The notes: generated by a model not told the origin, from the letters alone. Numbered from the stretch's first letter, positions 46,514 through 55,654 are shown. The stretch: 64,000 nucleotides of DNA from Planctomycetota bacterium (GCA_016220085.1 JACRIN010000008.1:1-64000), one strand, 5' to 3'. A program made the numbers and translations.

Positions 46514-47041
46514 TCAGTTCTGGGAAGGCGGGCTCGCCTCTTGGGTGAACTCCGAAAGGAGTTCGAGCACGATTCGGTCGGCCAGTCGTCGTAGGACGCG
46601 GTCGCGGGCGTCGAGCTCACCGTTCGCCTCCTGCAGACGGAAGCCGCTCTCCTCCTCGACTTGGATCCGCCGCAGGACCTCCTCTTGCGCGTCGGGATCC
46701 GCTCTCCGACGCACGAGTTCGGCCTCCACGGCGATCTGGACGCCGGTTTCGAGCAGTTGATTGTCGCGGCTGCGGATGCCGGAGCGGCGGGAGTAATCGA
46801 GGACGCGGCCGCGGATGACCAGCTCGGCGAGCGACGGCGGCACGAGGTGCGCCTCGGTCCGCGATCGCAACGATTCCGTCAGGTGGTCGTGCACGTCCGC
46901 CTCCAGATCGCGGACCTTCGAGGTGTTGTCGAAGACCTCGACGCCGATCGAGCCCACGTTTTTCGACACCAGGAATCCGGTGTTGTAGCCGCACCCGAGC
47001 CCGAGCGCGGCGAGCAGCAGCGCGAGCGAGGCGCGTTTCAT
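46514..47041 (-). CDS. LptE-like lipopolysaccharide-assembly lipoprotein
   Basis: The 175-residue product has a lipoprotein signal peptide (LLAALGLGCGYN, Cys17) and the LptE-family pattern: SIGVEVFDNTS, then HLTESLRSRTEAHLVPPSLAELVIRGRV, then a long C-terminal helix. LptE plugs the LptD pore that delivers lipopolysaccharide to the outer surface. Its ATG overlaps the stop of the upstream TPR lipoprotein gene (ATGA), so both are translated together. The family is divergent, so the assignment rests on pattern rather than high similarity. Confidence 0.75.
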   Translation of the reverse strand: MKRASLALLLAALGLGCGYNTGFLVSKNVGSIGVEVFDNTSKVRDLEADVHDHLTESLRSRTEAHLVPPSLAELVIRGRVLDYSRRSGIRSRDNQLLETGVQIAVEAELVRRRADPDAQEEVLRRIQVEEESGFRLQEANGELDARDRVLRRLADRIVLELLSEFTQEASPPSQN

Positions 47042-48132
47042 TCCTCTCGCTCGCTGGCGGTCGGCAACGCGCGCGCGAGATCGGCGGCGGCGGAAGCCTC
47101 GGTGACGAGGTCGGTACTTCCGGTGGCGTGCGCCTCCTCGAGCGCGCGCTCGGCGTGCATGACCGCGCCGTAGCGCTCGCCGATCCGCGTGTAGAAGTGC
47201 GCGATCGACAGGTCGGAGCGGGCGAGCCGCGCCAGGCAGTCGGCGTAGTCGAGGCGGACGGATTCCTCGAGCTCGGCGGCCTCCCCGGTCTGCTCCGCGT
47301 GACGCTCGAGCCAGGTCTCGAGTTCGCCGCGCGCGCTCGAGAGCTCGCGCCTGTCGTACTCGGGGCTCTTCAGCGCGCGCAGTCGATAGTGCGGCACGCG
47401 CGCCTCGGCGCGCAGCGCGAGCGGGCTGTCCGGTTGATAGAGCAGCAGGTCCTCGCTGCGCTCGCGCGCGAGCTCCCACTCGCGCTTGTCGGCGTAGAGC
47501 TCGGAGAGCTTCACGTACGCCTCGTCGCAGCGGCGCTGGCTCGGGTAGTTGATCACCAGGTACTCGAGGATTTCCGCGCCGTCGTCGCTGGTGCGGAAGA
47601 AGCCGAAGAAGCTCCACGTGTCGTCCGCGAGCCTCGAGCCTGCTTGCGCGAGCAATTCGCCGGCGCGCTGGCGCTCGTGGTGGTTCGGGAACTTGGTGTC
47701 GACCTTCTTGAGCAGCTCGTACGCGTCGTAGTCCTCGTCGTCGGCGATCAGGAGCTCCGCGCCGCGCACGCCGGCGCGCACGGCGAGCTGACGCGGCAGG
47801 TTGAGCGAGAGCAGGTCCTCGAGATCGTCGGGATCGCCGTCGTCGCCGGAGAGGTCTTGGATGCGGCGCTCGGCGTATTCCTCGACGCGCAGCTCGACCT
47901 CGTTGCGCAGCTCGCTCGGCAATCCGGTCGCGTCGCGGCAGGCGACCGCGCGATCGAGCGCGCGCTCGGTGCGGCCCGCGGCGAACTCCTCGGCGGCGAG
48001 CGCGAGCGCCTCGCGCACGTCGGCCTCGTTGGTGGGCTTCGTGAAGCCGATCATCGACCCGAACGGTCGGTTGAAGGACGCGCAGCCGGTGCTGAGCACC
48101 AGCGCGACGACGAGCAGCAGTCGGGCGATCAT
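47038..48132 (-). CDS. TPR outer-membrane lipoprotein, BamD/YfiO-like
   Basis: The 364-residue product starts with a strong lipoprotein signal (LLLVVALVLSTGCASF, Cys17), then helical TPR repeats: ALALAAEEFAAGRTERALDRAV, AYELLKKVDTKFPNHHE, EILEYLVINYPSQRRCDEAYVKLSELYADKREW. The repeated 'y..fP.....' units are those of BamD, which docks outer-membrane proteins on BamA. It is longer than E. coli BamD. Its start overlaps recO (ATGA) and its stop overlaps the lptE-like gene. Confidence 0.78.
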   Translation of the reverse strand: MIARLLLVVALVLSTGCASFNRPFGSMIGFTKPTNEADVREALALAAEEFAAGRTERALDRAVACRDATGLPSELRNEVELRVEEYAERRIQDLSGDDGDPDDLEDLLSLNLPRQLAVRAGVRGAELLIADDEDYDAYELLKKVDTKFPNHHERQRAGELLAQAGSRLADDTWSFFGFFRTSDDGAEILEYLVINYPSQRRCDEAYVKLSELYADKREWELARERSEDLLLYQPDSPLALRAEARVPHYRLRALKSPEYDRRELSSARGELETWLERHAEQTGEAAELEESVRLDYADCLARLARSDLSIAHFYTRIGERYGAVMHAERALEEAHATGSTDLVTEASAAADLARALPTASEREE

Positions 48133-48929
48133 GGCGTGGCGAGTCCCGGCGCGCCCGCGACGCCGCCGACGGTGCGACGGTAGCTCTTCGGGCGACTCTC
48201 CAGGTGGTATTCGAGGAAGCGAACCACAAACGCGCGCACCTTTTCCAGCTCGGCGTCGGAGATCCGACCGGCGAGAGCTTCCGGGCCGTCGTTCGCGAGC
48301 ACGGCGGCGAGCTCCAGCGTGCGCGTCGACAGCGCGAAGACCCGCCGTCCGGAGGCGCGGGCCTCCTCCGCGCAGCGCCGGCACAACCGGCCGCCCGCGC
48401 CGGGCGAGAACACGCTCGACGCGCGCGGCGAAGCGGCAGGCGGCGCGACCCGGCCGCACGCGGCGCAGCGCGCGAGCGCCGGCGCGAGGCCGAGTTCAAC
48501 GAGGAAGCCGAGCTCGAACGCCGACAGCGCGAGGCGCGCGTCGATGCGGGCTTCCGCGAGTTCGTCGAGGACGAGTTCGAGCCTCGCGAAGAGCCCGCGC
48601 ACCGGCTGGCCCTCCTGCGCGGCGAGTCCGGCGAGCTCCAGCGCCGCCAGCCCCGCTCGGTAGCGAAACAGGTCCGACGAGATCGCCAACCGTCGCTGCG
48701 CGAGGTCACCCGCGCGCAGCGTGTCGAGCTCGCGACCGGCCGCGTGCGACCACTCGAGCTCCAGCGTGTCGAAGAGGTCGAGCACCGCGTAGTAGCGCGA
48801 CGTCGGCCGGTACGCGCCCTTCGCGAGCAAGTGCACGCGTCCGAAGTTCGGCGTGAGCACGTGCAGGACGAGCGACGTCTCGCCGTACGCGAAGCGGCGC
48901 AAGATCAGAACACGGTCGGAGCGGATCAT
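48129..48929 (-). CDS. recO: DNA repair protein RecO
   Basis: The 266-residue protein begins DRVLILRRFAYGETSLVLHVLTPNFGRVHLLAKGA, the RecO OB-fold signature. A helical domain and a zinc-finger pair follow, CAAC (about 155) and CRRC (about 185). RecO loads RecA at single-strand gaps with RecF and RecR. It overlaps the next gene in an ATGA junction and so belongs to the same transcript as the two lipoproteins. Confidence 0.92.
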   Translation of the reverse strand: MIRSDRVLILRRFAYGETSLVLHVLTPNFGRVHLLAKGAYRPTSRYYAVLDLFDTLELEWSHAAGRELDTLRAGDLAQRRLAISSDLFRYRAGLAALELAGLAAQEGQPVRGLFARLELVLDELAEARIDARLALSAFELGFLVELGLAPALARCAACGRVAPPAASPRASSVFSPGAGGRLCRRCAEEARASGRRVFALSTRTLELAAVLANDGPEALAGRISDAELEKVRAFVVRFLEYHLESRPKSYRRTVGGVAGAPGLATP

Positions 48930-49002
48930 CGGTGCGGCGACGAATGTAGGCGCGAGCCCCCGCGCTCGCCATGTCGGCCGCGGGGCGCCGCGCTCGTCGC
49001 GC

Positions 49003-50340
49003 CTAACCCGCGGCGGCGAGCCGCTTCACGCGCACGCGGTAGACCCGTCGATCGTTGGCTTCGATGACCTGGAACTCGCGGTCGCCGCGCACGAACGACT
49101 CGCCGCGCTCGGGGAACCGGCCGAACTCCGCGAGCACGAAGCCCGCGAGCGTCTGGTAGTCGGCCGTCTCCGGAAGCTCGAGGTCGAGCACCTTGTTGAC
49201 CTCGCTGACGTTGGTCGCCGCGTCGACCTCGGCGATGCCGTCCGGCAGGAACCGCACCGGGAGCTCCTCGTCTTCGTGGTCCTCGCCGGGCATCTCGCCG
49301 ATCAGCTCGGCGAGCACGTCGCGCAACGTCACCAGGCCGGCGGTGCCGCCGTATTCGTCGAGCACGATCGCCATGCCGAGCTTCTCGCGCCGGAACTCGG
49401 CGAGCAGCTCGGACACGCGCTTGGTCTCCGGCACGAAGTAAGGCGGTTGGAGCAGCGAGCGCAACGGCGTGGTGTCGCGGCCCTCGGCGAGCACGCGCAG
49501 CAGGTCCTTCACCGACACGGTGCCGATCACGGTGTCCAGCGTGACCTCGTAGACCGGGATGCGGCTGCGGCCGGCCTCGGTCGCGGCCCTCGCGGCCTCT
49601 CGGATCGACTCGGTCACCTCGATCGCGGCGATCTCGGTGCGCGGGGTCATCACCGAGGCGGTGTCTACGTCGCGGAACTCCATGACGTTTCCGATGATCT
49701 CTCGCTCGGTCTCGTCGAGCTTGCCGGACACATCGGAGTCGGCGATCACCTCGCGCAGGCCGGCGACGATCTCGCGCTTCTCCTCGGCGTCGTCGCGCAG
49801 TCCGAGCGCGCGCAGGAAGCCGCGTCGCAACGCGCTGAACACGAACACCAGCCAGGCGAGCGGGACCTGGACGAGATTGAAGGTTGGCAGCAGCGTCGCC
49901 ACCCACGCGTCGCCGAAACGCAGCGACACCGCTTGGGCGAGGCCGCGGCTCGCGATCCAGAGCGACGGCACCGCGACCGCGAGGGCGATCGCGATCGCCT
50001 CGAAGCCGAGGGTGCGCTTCTCGGCGACCACCAGCAGCACGAGCAGCGCGAACAGCAGGCCGCACGCGCTCTCGAACAGGCTCGCGCTTTCCGTCAACGA
50101 CCCCAGCCGGTCGAGCAGCGGCGCGAGCTTCCCCCGGCGGCGAGCGCTGCCCGCTCGCTCGAGCACCCGCGCGACGATCGCCTGAGCGAAGCACTGGCGG
50201 AGGCACGCGAAGAACCAGGTCGCGGTCAGCGCGAGCAGCGCCGCGAAGGCGGCCGGGGTCTGGAGCTCGCCGAGCCGCTCGTAGGTGCCCGAACTCGCCG
50301 CGGCGAGTTCGACGAGCGGAGTCAGTGGATGGGGCGACAT
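49003..50340 (-). CDS. CorC/HlyC-family CBS-domain membrane protein (CNNM/magnesium-efflux type)
   Basis: The 445-residue protein has an N-terminal membrane domain (helices near 32-52, 92-112, 120-140 and 155-175). A cytoplasmic CBS pair follows: VMTPRTEIAAIEV, then RSRIPVYEVTLDTVIGTVSVKDLL and VLDEYGGTAGLVTLRDVLAELIGE. A C-terminal CorC/HlyC domain completes it (TLAGFVLAEFGRFPERGE). This is the hemolysin-C/CNNM arrangement linked to magnesium or cobalt transport. The membrane domain is more divergent than the CBS part. A TAGAAT hexamer at 50396-50391 may be its -10. Confidence 0.85.
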   Translation of the reverse strand: MSPHPLTPLVELAAASSGTYERLGELQTPAAFAALLALTATWFFACLRQCFAQAIVARVLERAGSARRRGKLAPLLDRLGSLTESASLFESACGLLFALLVLLVVAEKRTLGFEAIAIALAVAVPSLWIASRGLAQAVSLRFGDAWVATLLPTFNLVQVPLAWLVFVFSALRRGFLRALGLRDDAEEKREIVAGLREVIADSDVSGKLDETEREIIGNVMEFRDVDTASVMTPRTEIAAIEVTESIREAARAATEAGRSRIPVYEVTLDTVIGTVSVKDLLRVLAEGRDTTPLRSLLQPPYFVPETKRVSELLAEFRREKLGMAIVLDEYGGTAGLVTLRDVLAELIGEMPGEDHEDEELPVRFLPDGIAEVDAATNVSEVNKVLDLELPETADYQTLAGFVLAEFGRFPERGESFVRGDREFQVIEANDRRVYRVRVKRLAAAG

Positions 50341-50457
50341 GGCGACCGGCTGCCCGAAACGGGGGCCGGGAGGGGGGTGGGCAAGGCCGGATTCTATCGG
50401 CGCCGGCGGTCGAGCGAGCCCCGCCGACGCGGGCTAGGAGTTTCCGGCCTGGGATTT

Positions 50458-50475
50458 CGTTACGGGGCAGTAACG
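50458..50475. repeat. Inverted repeat in an AT-richer regulatory region
   Basis: CGTTAC and GTAACG are separated by GGGGCA. A second CAGTAAC occurs at 50533-50539, and the stretch 50510-50552 is noticeably AT-richer than the rest of the window. It lies between the divergent CorC-like and sigma-factor genes, so it is a plausible operator or promoter region for the sigma factor. Confidence 0.45.
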
Positions 50476-50603
50476 ATGGGTGGTGCGGGCGGAGCGTCGG
50501 AGGCCGCAGCGAAATCTAGCTAACTGGCTGATCAGTAACAATTTACGTTCGGGTGTCACGGCCAGGTTCGGTCGGGCACAGCGAGTGCCTGGGCCGCCGC
50601 GCC

Positions 50604-51356
50604 ATGCGCCACCTTCACGTGCTCGACCGGCCGTCCACCCCCGTCCAACAGACCGCGCTCGCCCTGCTCGCCGAGCACGGCATCCAACTCGAGCCGCGCG
50701 CCGAGGAAACCGCGCTCGCGTTCGGCGACCGGATCGACACCACGTTGATGGCGCTCTTTCGCGATCGCGGCGCGCCCGAGGTCTTCGAGACGCTCTATCT
50801 GCGCGCCCGCGGCGGGGTGTTCGACCTGGTGCGCCGCCTGACCGGCGAGCGCCGGTTGCCGTTCGATCCGCTCGAGCTCGTCCAGGACACGTTCATCAAC
50901 GTCTACCGCTACGCGAAAGGCTTCCGCGACGAGCACGCCGCGAGCTTCCGCGCGTGGGTCCGAACGATCGCCCAGCACACCGTCTTCCGCGCGGCGAGCC
51001 GCCGACGCGTCCGCTCGCTCCAGAGTCTGCCCGAGGGCCTGCAAGAGCCCGCCGACCTTCGCCAGGTGCCGACGCAGCCGATCCAAGACCGCGAGGACGC
51101 TCGCTCGCTCGTCCAATCCTGGATGATCTTCCTCGAGCACTACTCGCGCGCGTACGCGCAGCTCTCGCCGCGCGACCGGTACGCGCTGCAGCTCGTCGAG
51201 GTCGATGGGCTCTCCTACGAGCAAGCGGCGAGCACGCTGCGCGTCGGCCGCTCGAACATGAAGATGATCCTGTTCCGCGCGCGGACGCGGATCCAAGCGC
51301 GGATGCGGCTCTCGATGCGCCTCGACGCGGTCGTCGCGCCGCTGCTCGCGAGCTGA
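50604..51356 (+). CDS. ECF-type RNA polymerase sigma factor
   Basis: Starting at the ATG at 50604 the product is 250 residues. Sigma region 2 is LELVQDTFINVYRYAKGFRDEHAASFRAWVRTIAQHTVF (about 90-130) and region 4 is LSPRDRYALQLVEVDGLSYEQAASTLRVGRSNMKMILFRARTRIQ (about 185-235). The first 60 residues form an extra N-terminal helix segment. No anti-sigma gene is adjacent; the next gene on the strand is hutI, beyond a 20-bp tandem repeat. Regulon unknown. Confidence 0.88.
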   Translation: MRHLHVLDRPSTPVQQTALALLAEHGIQLEPRAEETALAFGDRIDTTLMALFRDRGAPEVFETLYLRARGGVFDLVRRLTGERRLPFDPLELVQDTFINVYRYAKGFRDEHAASFRAWVRTIAQHTVFRAASRRRVRSLQSLPEGLQEPADLRQVPTQPIQDREDARSLVQSWMIFLEHYSRAYAQLSPRDRYALQLVEVDGLSYEQAASTLRVGRSNMKMILFRARTRIQARMRLSMRLDAVVAPLLAS

Positions 51357-51370
51357 GTCCGCTTGCGAGC

Positions 51371-51490
51371 GAGCTCGCGAGTTCGCCGACGAGCCCGCAA
51401 GTTCAGCCACGAGCTCGCAAGTCCGCCCACGAGCTCGCACGTTCGCCCAGGAGCCCGCAAGTCCGCCGACGAGCTCGCGGTCCCGCGAAC
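51371..51490. repeat. Six tandem copies of a 20-bp unit
   Basis: Six head-to-tail 20-bp units run from 51371 to 51490, with consensus GAGCTCGCAAGTTCGCCCAC and one to several differences per copy; the last copy is the most diverged. Each begins with a palindromic GAGCTC. The period is not a multiple of three and the array starts 15 bp after the sigma-factor stop, so it is non-coding. It could be an iterated binding site or merely a slippage array. Confidence 0.85.
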
Positions 51491-51558
51491 CCGCGATGAT
51501 CCCGCGAGCCCGCGAACGAGCGCGCGCCGTCGCGATGGCGAGCGCCGCCCGGCGCGCC

Positions 51559-51564
51559 TAGACT
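51559..51564 (+). promoter_or_regulatory. Candidate -10 element of hutI (leaderless)
   Basis: TAGACT, the same hexamer as at rnpB, ends seven bases before the hutI GTG. Transcription from it would start at or next to the start codon, implying a leaderless message. Confidence 0.45.
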
Positions 51565-51570
51565 CCGAGC

Positions 51571-52836
51571 GTGAGCGCCCCGAAGCAGGCCGTCGATCTC
51601 CTCGTGCGCGGCGCGAGCGAGCTCGCGACGCCGACCGGCCGCGCGCCGCGCGCCGGAGCCGCGATGGGCGAGCTGCAAGTCGTGCCGCGCGGCGCGCTCG
51701 CGATCCACGGCGAGCGCATCGTCGCCGTCGGCCCGGAAGCGGACCTTCTGGCTCGATTCGCGCCGCGCGCGGAGCTCGACGCGCGAGGCGGGACGCTGGT
51801 GCCCGGTTTCGTCGACGCGCACACGCACCCGGTGTTCGCGACGACGCGCGAGGACGAGTTCGAGCTGCGCACGAAAGGCGCGACGTACGTCGAGATCGCG
51901 GCGGCGGGTGGCGGGATCCTCTCGACGGTGCGAGGGGTGCGCGCGGCGTCGCGCGAAGTGCTGCTCGCGCGGCTGCTCGTGCACCTCGAACGATTCCTCG
52001 CGCTCGGCACGACCACGGTCGAGTGCAAGTCGGGCTACGGCTTGACGCTCGACGACGAGGTGAAGTGCCTCGAGGTGATCGCCGAGGCGCGCCTGCGCCA
52101 ACCGATCGAGCTCGTCCCGACCTTCCTCGGCGCCCACGACTTCCCCGCGGAGTTCCGGGCGCGCAAATCGGAGTACGTCGAGCTCGTCTGCTCGACGATG
52201 CTGCCGCGCGTCGCGCAGGGCGGGCTCGCCGAGTACTGCGACGTCTTCACCGAAGGCATCGCGTTCTCGCTCGACGATTCACGGCGCATCCTCGCGCGCG
52301 CGCGCTCGCTCGGGCTCGGCCTGCGCTTGCACGTCGATCAACTGACGCCGCTCGGCGGCGCGGAGCTCGCGGCGGAGCTCGGCGCGGCGAGCGCGGACCA
52401 CCTGGAGCACGTCAGCGAACGCGGGATCGAAGCGTTGCGCGCCGCGGGCGTCGTGCCGGTGCTCTGTCCGGTCGTGCCGCTCTTCCTGCGCCAGGAGCGC
52501 GAGGCTCCCGGGCGCAGGCTGGTCGACGCCGGGCTGCCGGTCGCGGTCTCGACCGACTTCAATCCGGGCTCGTGCAACCTCCAGAGCTTGCCCGAGGTGA
52601 TGAGCTGGGCCGCGCTGCGCTATCGGATGAGCGCCGCGGAGTGCCTGACCGCCACGACGCTGAACGCGGCGTGCTCGCTCGGCCGCGGCGGCGAGATCGG
52701 CACGCTCGAAGTCGGCAAGCGAGCGGACGTCGCCGTGCTCGACGTGCCGAACCACCGCCATCTCGTGTACGAGCTCGGCCGCAGCCCGGTGTGCGCCGTG
52801 CTGGTGCGCGGACGCGTCGTCCACTCGCGCACGTAG
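51571..52836 (+). CDS. hutI: Imidazolonepropionase
   Basis: The 421-residue amidohydrolase has the metal site VPGFVDAHTHPVFATTRE (Asp-x-His-x-His), GGGILSTVRGVR, KSGYGLTLDDEVK, LGAHDFPAEF, LHVDQLTPLGGAELAAELGAASADHLEHV and STDFNPGSC. All are typical of HutI, which opens imidazolone-propionate to formiminoglutamate in histidine degradation. The GTG start is chosen because it directly follows the -10-like TAGACT and gives a normal length. ftcD, the next step for formiminoglutamate, lies 1.9 kb downstream across a transporter gene. Confidence 0.94.
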   Translation: MSAPKQAVDLLVRGASELATPTGRAPRAGAAMGELQVVPRGALAIHGERIVAVGPEADLLARFAPRAELDARGGTLVPGFVDAHTHPVFATTREDEFELRTKGATYVEIAAAGGGILSTVRGVRAASREVLLARLLVHLERFLALGTTTVECKSGYGLTLDDEVKCLEVIAEARLRQPIELVPTFLGAHDFPAEFRARKSEYVELVCSTMLPRVAQGGLAEYCDVFTEGIAFSLDDSRRILARARSLGLGLRLHVDQLTPLGGAELAAELGAASADHLEHVSERGIEALRAAGVVPVLCPVVPLFLRQEREAPGRRLVDAGLPVAVSTDFNPGSCNLQSLPEVMSWAALRYRMSAAECLTATTLNAACSLGRGGEIGTLEVGKRADVAVLDVPNHRHLVYELGRSPVCAVLVRGRVVHSRT

Positions 52837-52847
52837 TCCGCGCGACG

Positions 52848-54605
52848 CTACGCGCCGGCGACCGCGAGCACTCCGAGCGCGATCAAGAGCGGCAGCACGA
52901 TCGCGATCAGTGCTTCGCCCGCGATCAGGCCGGACGCGAGCGGCAGGATCCAGCCGTCGGGGTTCTTCGTGCTCGACTTGCGCGCGACGAAGTCGATCAC
53001 CGCACCGAGGAACATCGTCGCGACCGCGCTCGCGGGCACGAGCATCCCGATGCCGATGCCGGTCGGCGACGGGACCCACGTGCGCAGGCTCTTTTTCTGC
53101 TCGAGCACGGTGAAGACGACGCCGAGCACGACCGCGATGCCGAGCGCCCACAGCGCGCTCGGATGCAGCGCGTCGGTGCCCTTCGAGAGCAGCTTCGCGA
53201 AGCCGACCCACTTCTGCGAGATCGGGCTCGAAAGCGCGCCTTTGACCTCGGGATCGAGCCCGTACGTGTCGCGCAGCAGCGGATAGGCGAACGCGAGCGC
53301 GAGCGCGCCGATCGGCACCGCGAAGAGTTGAATCCACGTGATCACGCGCGGAGTCGAGCCGACCATCTCGCCGGTCTTGTAGCACTGCATCACGCCTTCG
53401 GATTCGGCGGCGATCGAGCCGGTGACGCCGCTCGCGAGCATGTTGGACTGCACGCTGCCCGGCGAGATCACGCCGAACACGCCCTGCATGACGTTGGAGA
53501 GCGCGCTGATCGGCCCCCAATTGGTCTCGCCGAAGACGCGCAAGCCGACCAGCATCAGCGGGATCGTGAAGACGATCGCGAGCACGGTCTCCCAGATCGG
53601 CAGGCCGAGGCTGAAGTACTGCACGAGCACGAGCGCGACCGCGGAGACGCACGAGCCGACGATCACCCAGCGCAGGGGGAAGTCCTCCGAGTCGACGCGC
53701 GCGCCGGAGAGCTGTCGAAACGTCGCGACCAACGTGCTCCACTTCAGGAAGAGCGCCGTGAGCCCGCCCGCGATCATCATCCCGGTCGCCGGCCACATCA
53801 CCCACAGGAGCACGTCGGTCTTGCGCGCACCCTCGGCGAGGATCCCGGCGTCGGCGAGGAACACGGGCGCGAGCACCCACGAGATCAGGAGACCCGCGAA
53901 CATGTTCGCGCAGATGCGGATCCCGATCAGCATGCCGGAGCCGAGGCTCAGGAAGCTGAGCGCGCATCCGACTCCGGTGACCTCCGAGAACGCGTTGAGC
54001 TTGATCGGCAGCTCGTCGACCATCCACTTGCGCATCGTCGCGAGCGCGAGCACGGCCGACGCGATCAGACCTCCGATCAGCGCGCGCACGGCGAGCGTCG
54101 CCTCGGCGCCGCGCGCGTCGAGCACGAGCAGGGTCTCGCCCGCCGCGAAGCCGTCGGGGTAGGGGAGCTTTTCGTCGACGATGTAGTGGCGCCGCAGCGG
54201 GACCGCGAGCAACACGCCGAGCACGCCCGCGGTCGTCAGCCAGAGGAACGTCTGCAACTTGGAGAGCCGCAGATCGATGCCGACCGACGGATCCTGCGAG
54301 AGCATGTCGAACGCCGCGAGCACCGTGCAGAGGAACGCGGTCTGCCCCGCGATCGTGCCCGCGGACTGCGCGAGGTTCGCCTCGCGCTTCACGCTCGCTC
54401 CGCGCGAGACGACACTGAGCGCGAGCCACCCGAAGAACGCCGACACGACGGCGATGTTCGGACCGAAGCCGAGCTTCAATACGACATACGGATACGACGA
54501 GCCGATCACGACCGCGACCAGGAGCGCGACCACGACGGCGCGCACCGAGAGCTCCCGACCCTGTACCGTGCTCGCGCCGCCGAGCGCTGCTTCGCCGTCT
54601 CGCAT
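52848..54605 (-). CDS. OPT-family oligopeptide transporter
   Basis: The 585-residue protein has about 14-16 hydrophobic helices and begins RELSVRAVVVALLVAVVIGSSYPYVVLKLGFGPNIAVVSAFFGW. Further family-like blocks are VTGVGCALSFLSLGSGMLIGIRICANM and ETNWGPISALSNVMQG. OPT proteins import oligopeptides or metal chelates with protons. It lies between the histidine-degradation genes hutI and ftcD in opposite orientation, so a role in supplying peptides or histidine is possible but unproven. Confidence 0.88.
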   Translation of the reverse strand: MRDGEAALGGASTVQGRELSVRAVVVALLVAVVIGSSYPYVVLKLGFGPNIAVVSAFFGWLALSVVSRGASVKREANLAQSAGTIAGQTAFLCTVLAAFDMLSQDPSVGIDLRLSKLQTFLWLTTAGVLGVLLAVPLRRHYIVDEKLPYPDGFAAGETLLVLDARGAEATLAVRALIGGLIASAVLALATMRKWMVDELPIKLNAFSEVTGVGCALSFLSLGSGMLIGIRICANMFAGLLISWVLAPVFLADAGILAEGARKTDVLLWVMWPATGMMIAGGLTALFLKWSTLVATFRQLSGARVDSEDFPLRWVIVGSCVSAVALVLVQYFSLGLPIWETVLAIVFTIPLMLVGLRVFGETNWGPISALSNVMQGVFGVISPGSVQSNMLASGVTGSIAAESEGVMQCYKTGEMVGSTPRVITWIQLFAVPIGALALAFAYPLLRDTYGLDPEVKGALSSPISQKWVGFAKLLSKGTDALHPSALWALGIAVVLGVVFTVLEQKKSLRTWVPSPTGIGIGMLVPASAVATMFLGAVIDFVARKSSTKNPDGWILPLASGLIAGEALIAIVLPLLIALGVLAVAGA

Positions 54606-54731
54606 CGCCCGAGCCTAGCGTGTCAGGGCGGCGCGTGGAGCCGCGCGAACGCGAACGGTGTGCTTCGTCGGCGCCCCGACGAGCCGTAGAATCGGACCGC
54701 TCGTCCTCCCCAACCTCCCCGCGAGTCACCG

Positions 54732-55628
54732 ATGCCGCTCGTCGAATGCGTTCCGAACTTCAGTGAAGGCCGCCGCCCCGAGATCGTCGATCGAATCGTC
54801 GCCGCCGCCGAGTCCGTCACCGGCGTGAAGGCGATCGATCGCTCGATGGACGCGAGCCACAACCGCGCGGTGGTCACCTTGGTCGGCGAGGGCGAGCTCG
54901 TCGGCGAAGCCGCCTTCCGCGCGATCCGCGAAGCGAGCCTCGCGATCGACCTCGGCGTCCACCAAGGCGAGCACCCGCGCATCGGCGCGACGGACGTCGT
55001 CCCGTTCGTGCCGCTCGAAGGCGCGACGATGGGCTACTGCATCCGGCTCGCGCACCGGCTCGGCGAGCGCGTCGGGCGCGAGCTCGCGATCCCGGTCTAC
55101 TTCTACGAGCAAGCCGCGCTCCGCCCCGAGCGCAAGAACCTGCCCGACGTTCGCAACATCGGCTACGAGAAGCTGCGCGACGCGGTGAAGACCGATCCGA
55201 CGCGCACGCCCGACGAAGGGCCGAAGTCGGCGCTGCACCCGACCGCCGGCGCGACGGTGATCGGCGCGCGGCAGTTCCTGATCGCGTTCAACGTCAACCT
55301 GAAGACGCACGACGTCGCGCTCGCGAAGGAGATCGCGAAGAAGATCCGCGAGAAGGACGGCGGGCTCGCCGGGATCAAGGCGATGGGCTTCTTCCTCGAC
55401 GACCTGAAGCTCGCGCAGGTCAGCATGAACGTCTGCGACTACCGCGCGACGGGGCTCGACCGCGTGTTCGACGAGATCGCGGGGCTCGCGCGCGCGAAGG
55501 GCGTCGACGTGCACGAGAGCGAGCTCGTCGGCCTCGCCCCGCGCGCTGCGCTCGGCTCCGAAACCGCCCGCCACGTCAAGCTGCGGGGGTTCGACGCCCG
55601 GAAGCAGATCATCGAAGCCCTGCTGTGA
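54732..55628 (+). CDS. ftcD: Glutamate formimidoyltransferase
   Basis: The 298-residue protein opens MPLVECVPNFSEGRRPEIVDRI and shows MDASHNRAVVTLVGE, HQGEHPRIGATDVVPFVPL, GYCIRLAHRLGERV, HPTAGATVIGARQFLIAFNVNL and AQVSMNVCDY. This is the formiminotransferase domain without the cyclodeaminase half. It transfers the formimino group of formiminoglutamate to tetrahydrofolate, finishing the pathway of which hutI is a part. A TAGAAT hexamer (54687-54692) lies 39 bp upstream of the ATG. Confidence 0.94.
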   Translation: MPLVECVPNFSEGRRPEIVDRIVAAAESVTGVKAIDRSMDASHNRAVVTLVGEGELVGEAAFRAIREASLAIDLGVHQGEHPRIGATDVVPFVPLEGATMGYCIRLAHRLGERVGRELAIPVYFYEQAALRPERKNLPDVRNIGYEKLRDAVKTDPTRTPDEGPKSALHPTAGATVIGARQFLIAFNVNLKTHDVALAKEIAKKIREKDGGLAGIKAMGFFLDDLKLAQVSMNVCDYRATGLDRVFDEIAGLARAKGVDVHESELVGLAPRAALGSETARHVKLRGFDARKQIIEALL

Positions 55629-55639
55629 GGCTCGCCGGT

Positions 55640-55645
55640 TAGAAC
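55640..55645 (+). promoter_or_regulatory. Candidate -10 element for the first cysteine-rich secreted protein
   Basis: TAGAAC lies nine bases before the ATG at 55655 and close after the ftcD stop. It resembles the TAGA(A/C)T hexamers at other gene starts in the window. Confidence 0.35.
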
Positions 55646-55654
55646 TGGGCTTGC

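Noticed and set aside
51371..51490. CRISPR-like array
   Set aside because: The 20-bp units are directly adjacent with no spacers, and no cas genes are present.
51363..54689. Plus-strand frame of about 1100 codons from the 20-bp repeat across hutI and the OPT gene
   Set aside because: It overlaps hutI and the OPT transporter out of frame and has no protein-like composition.
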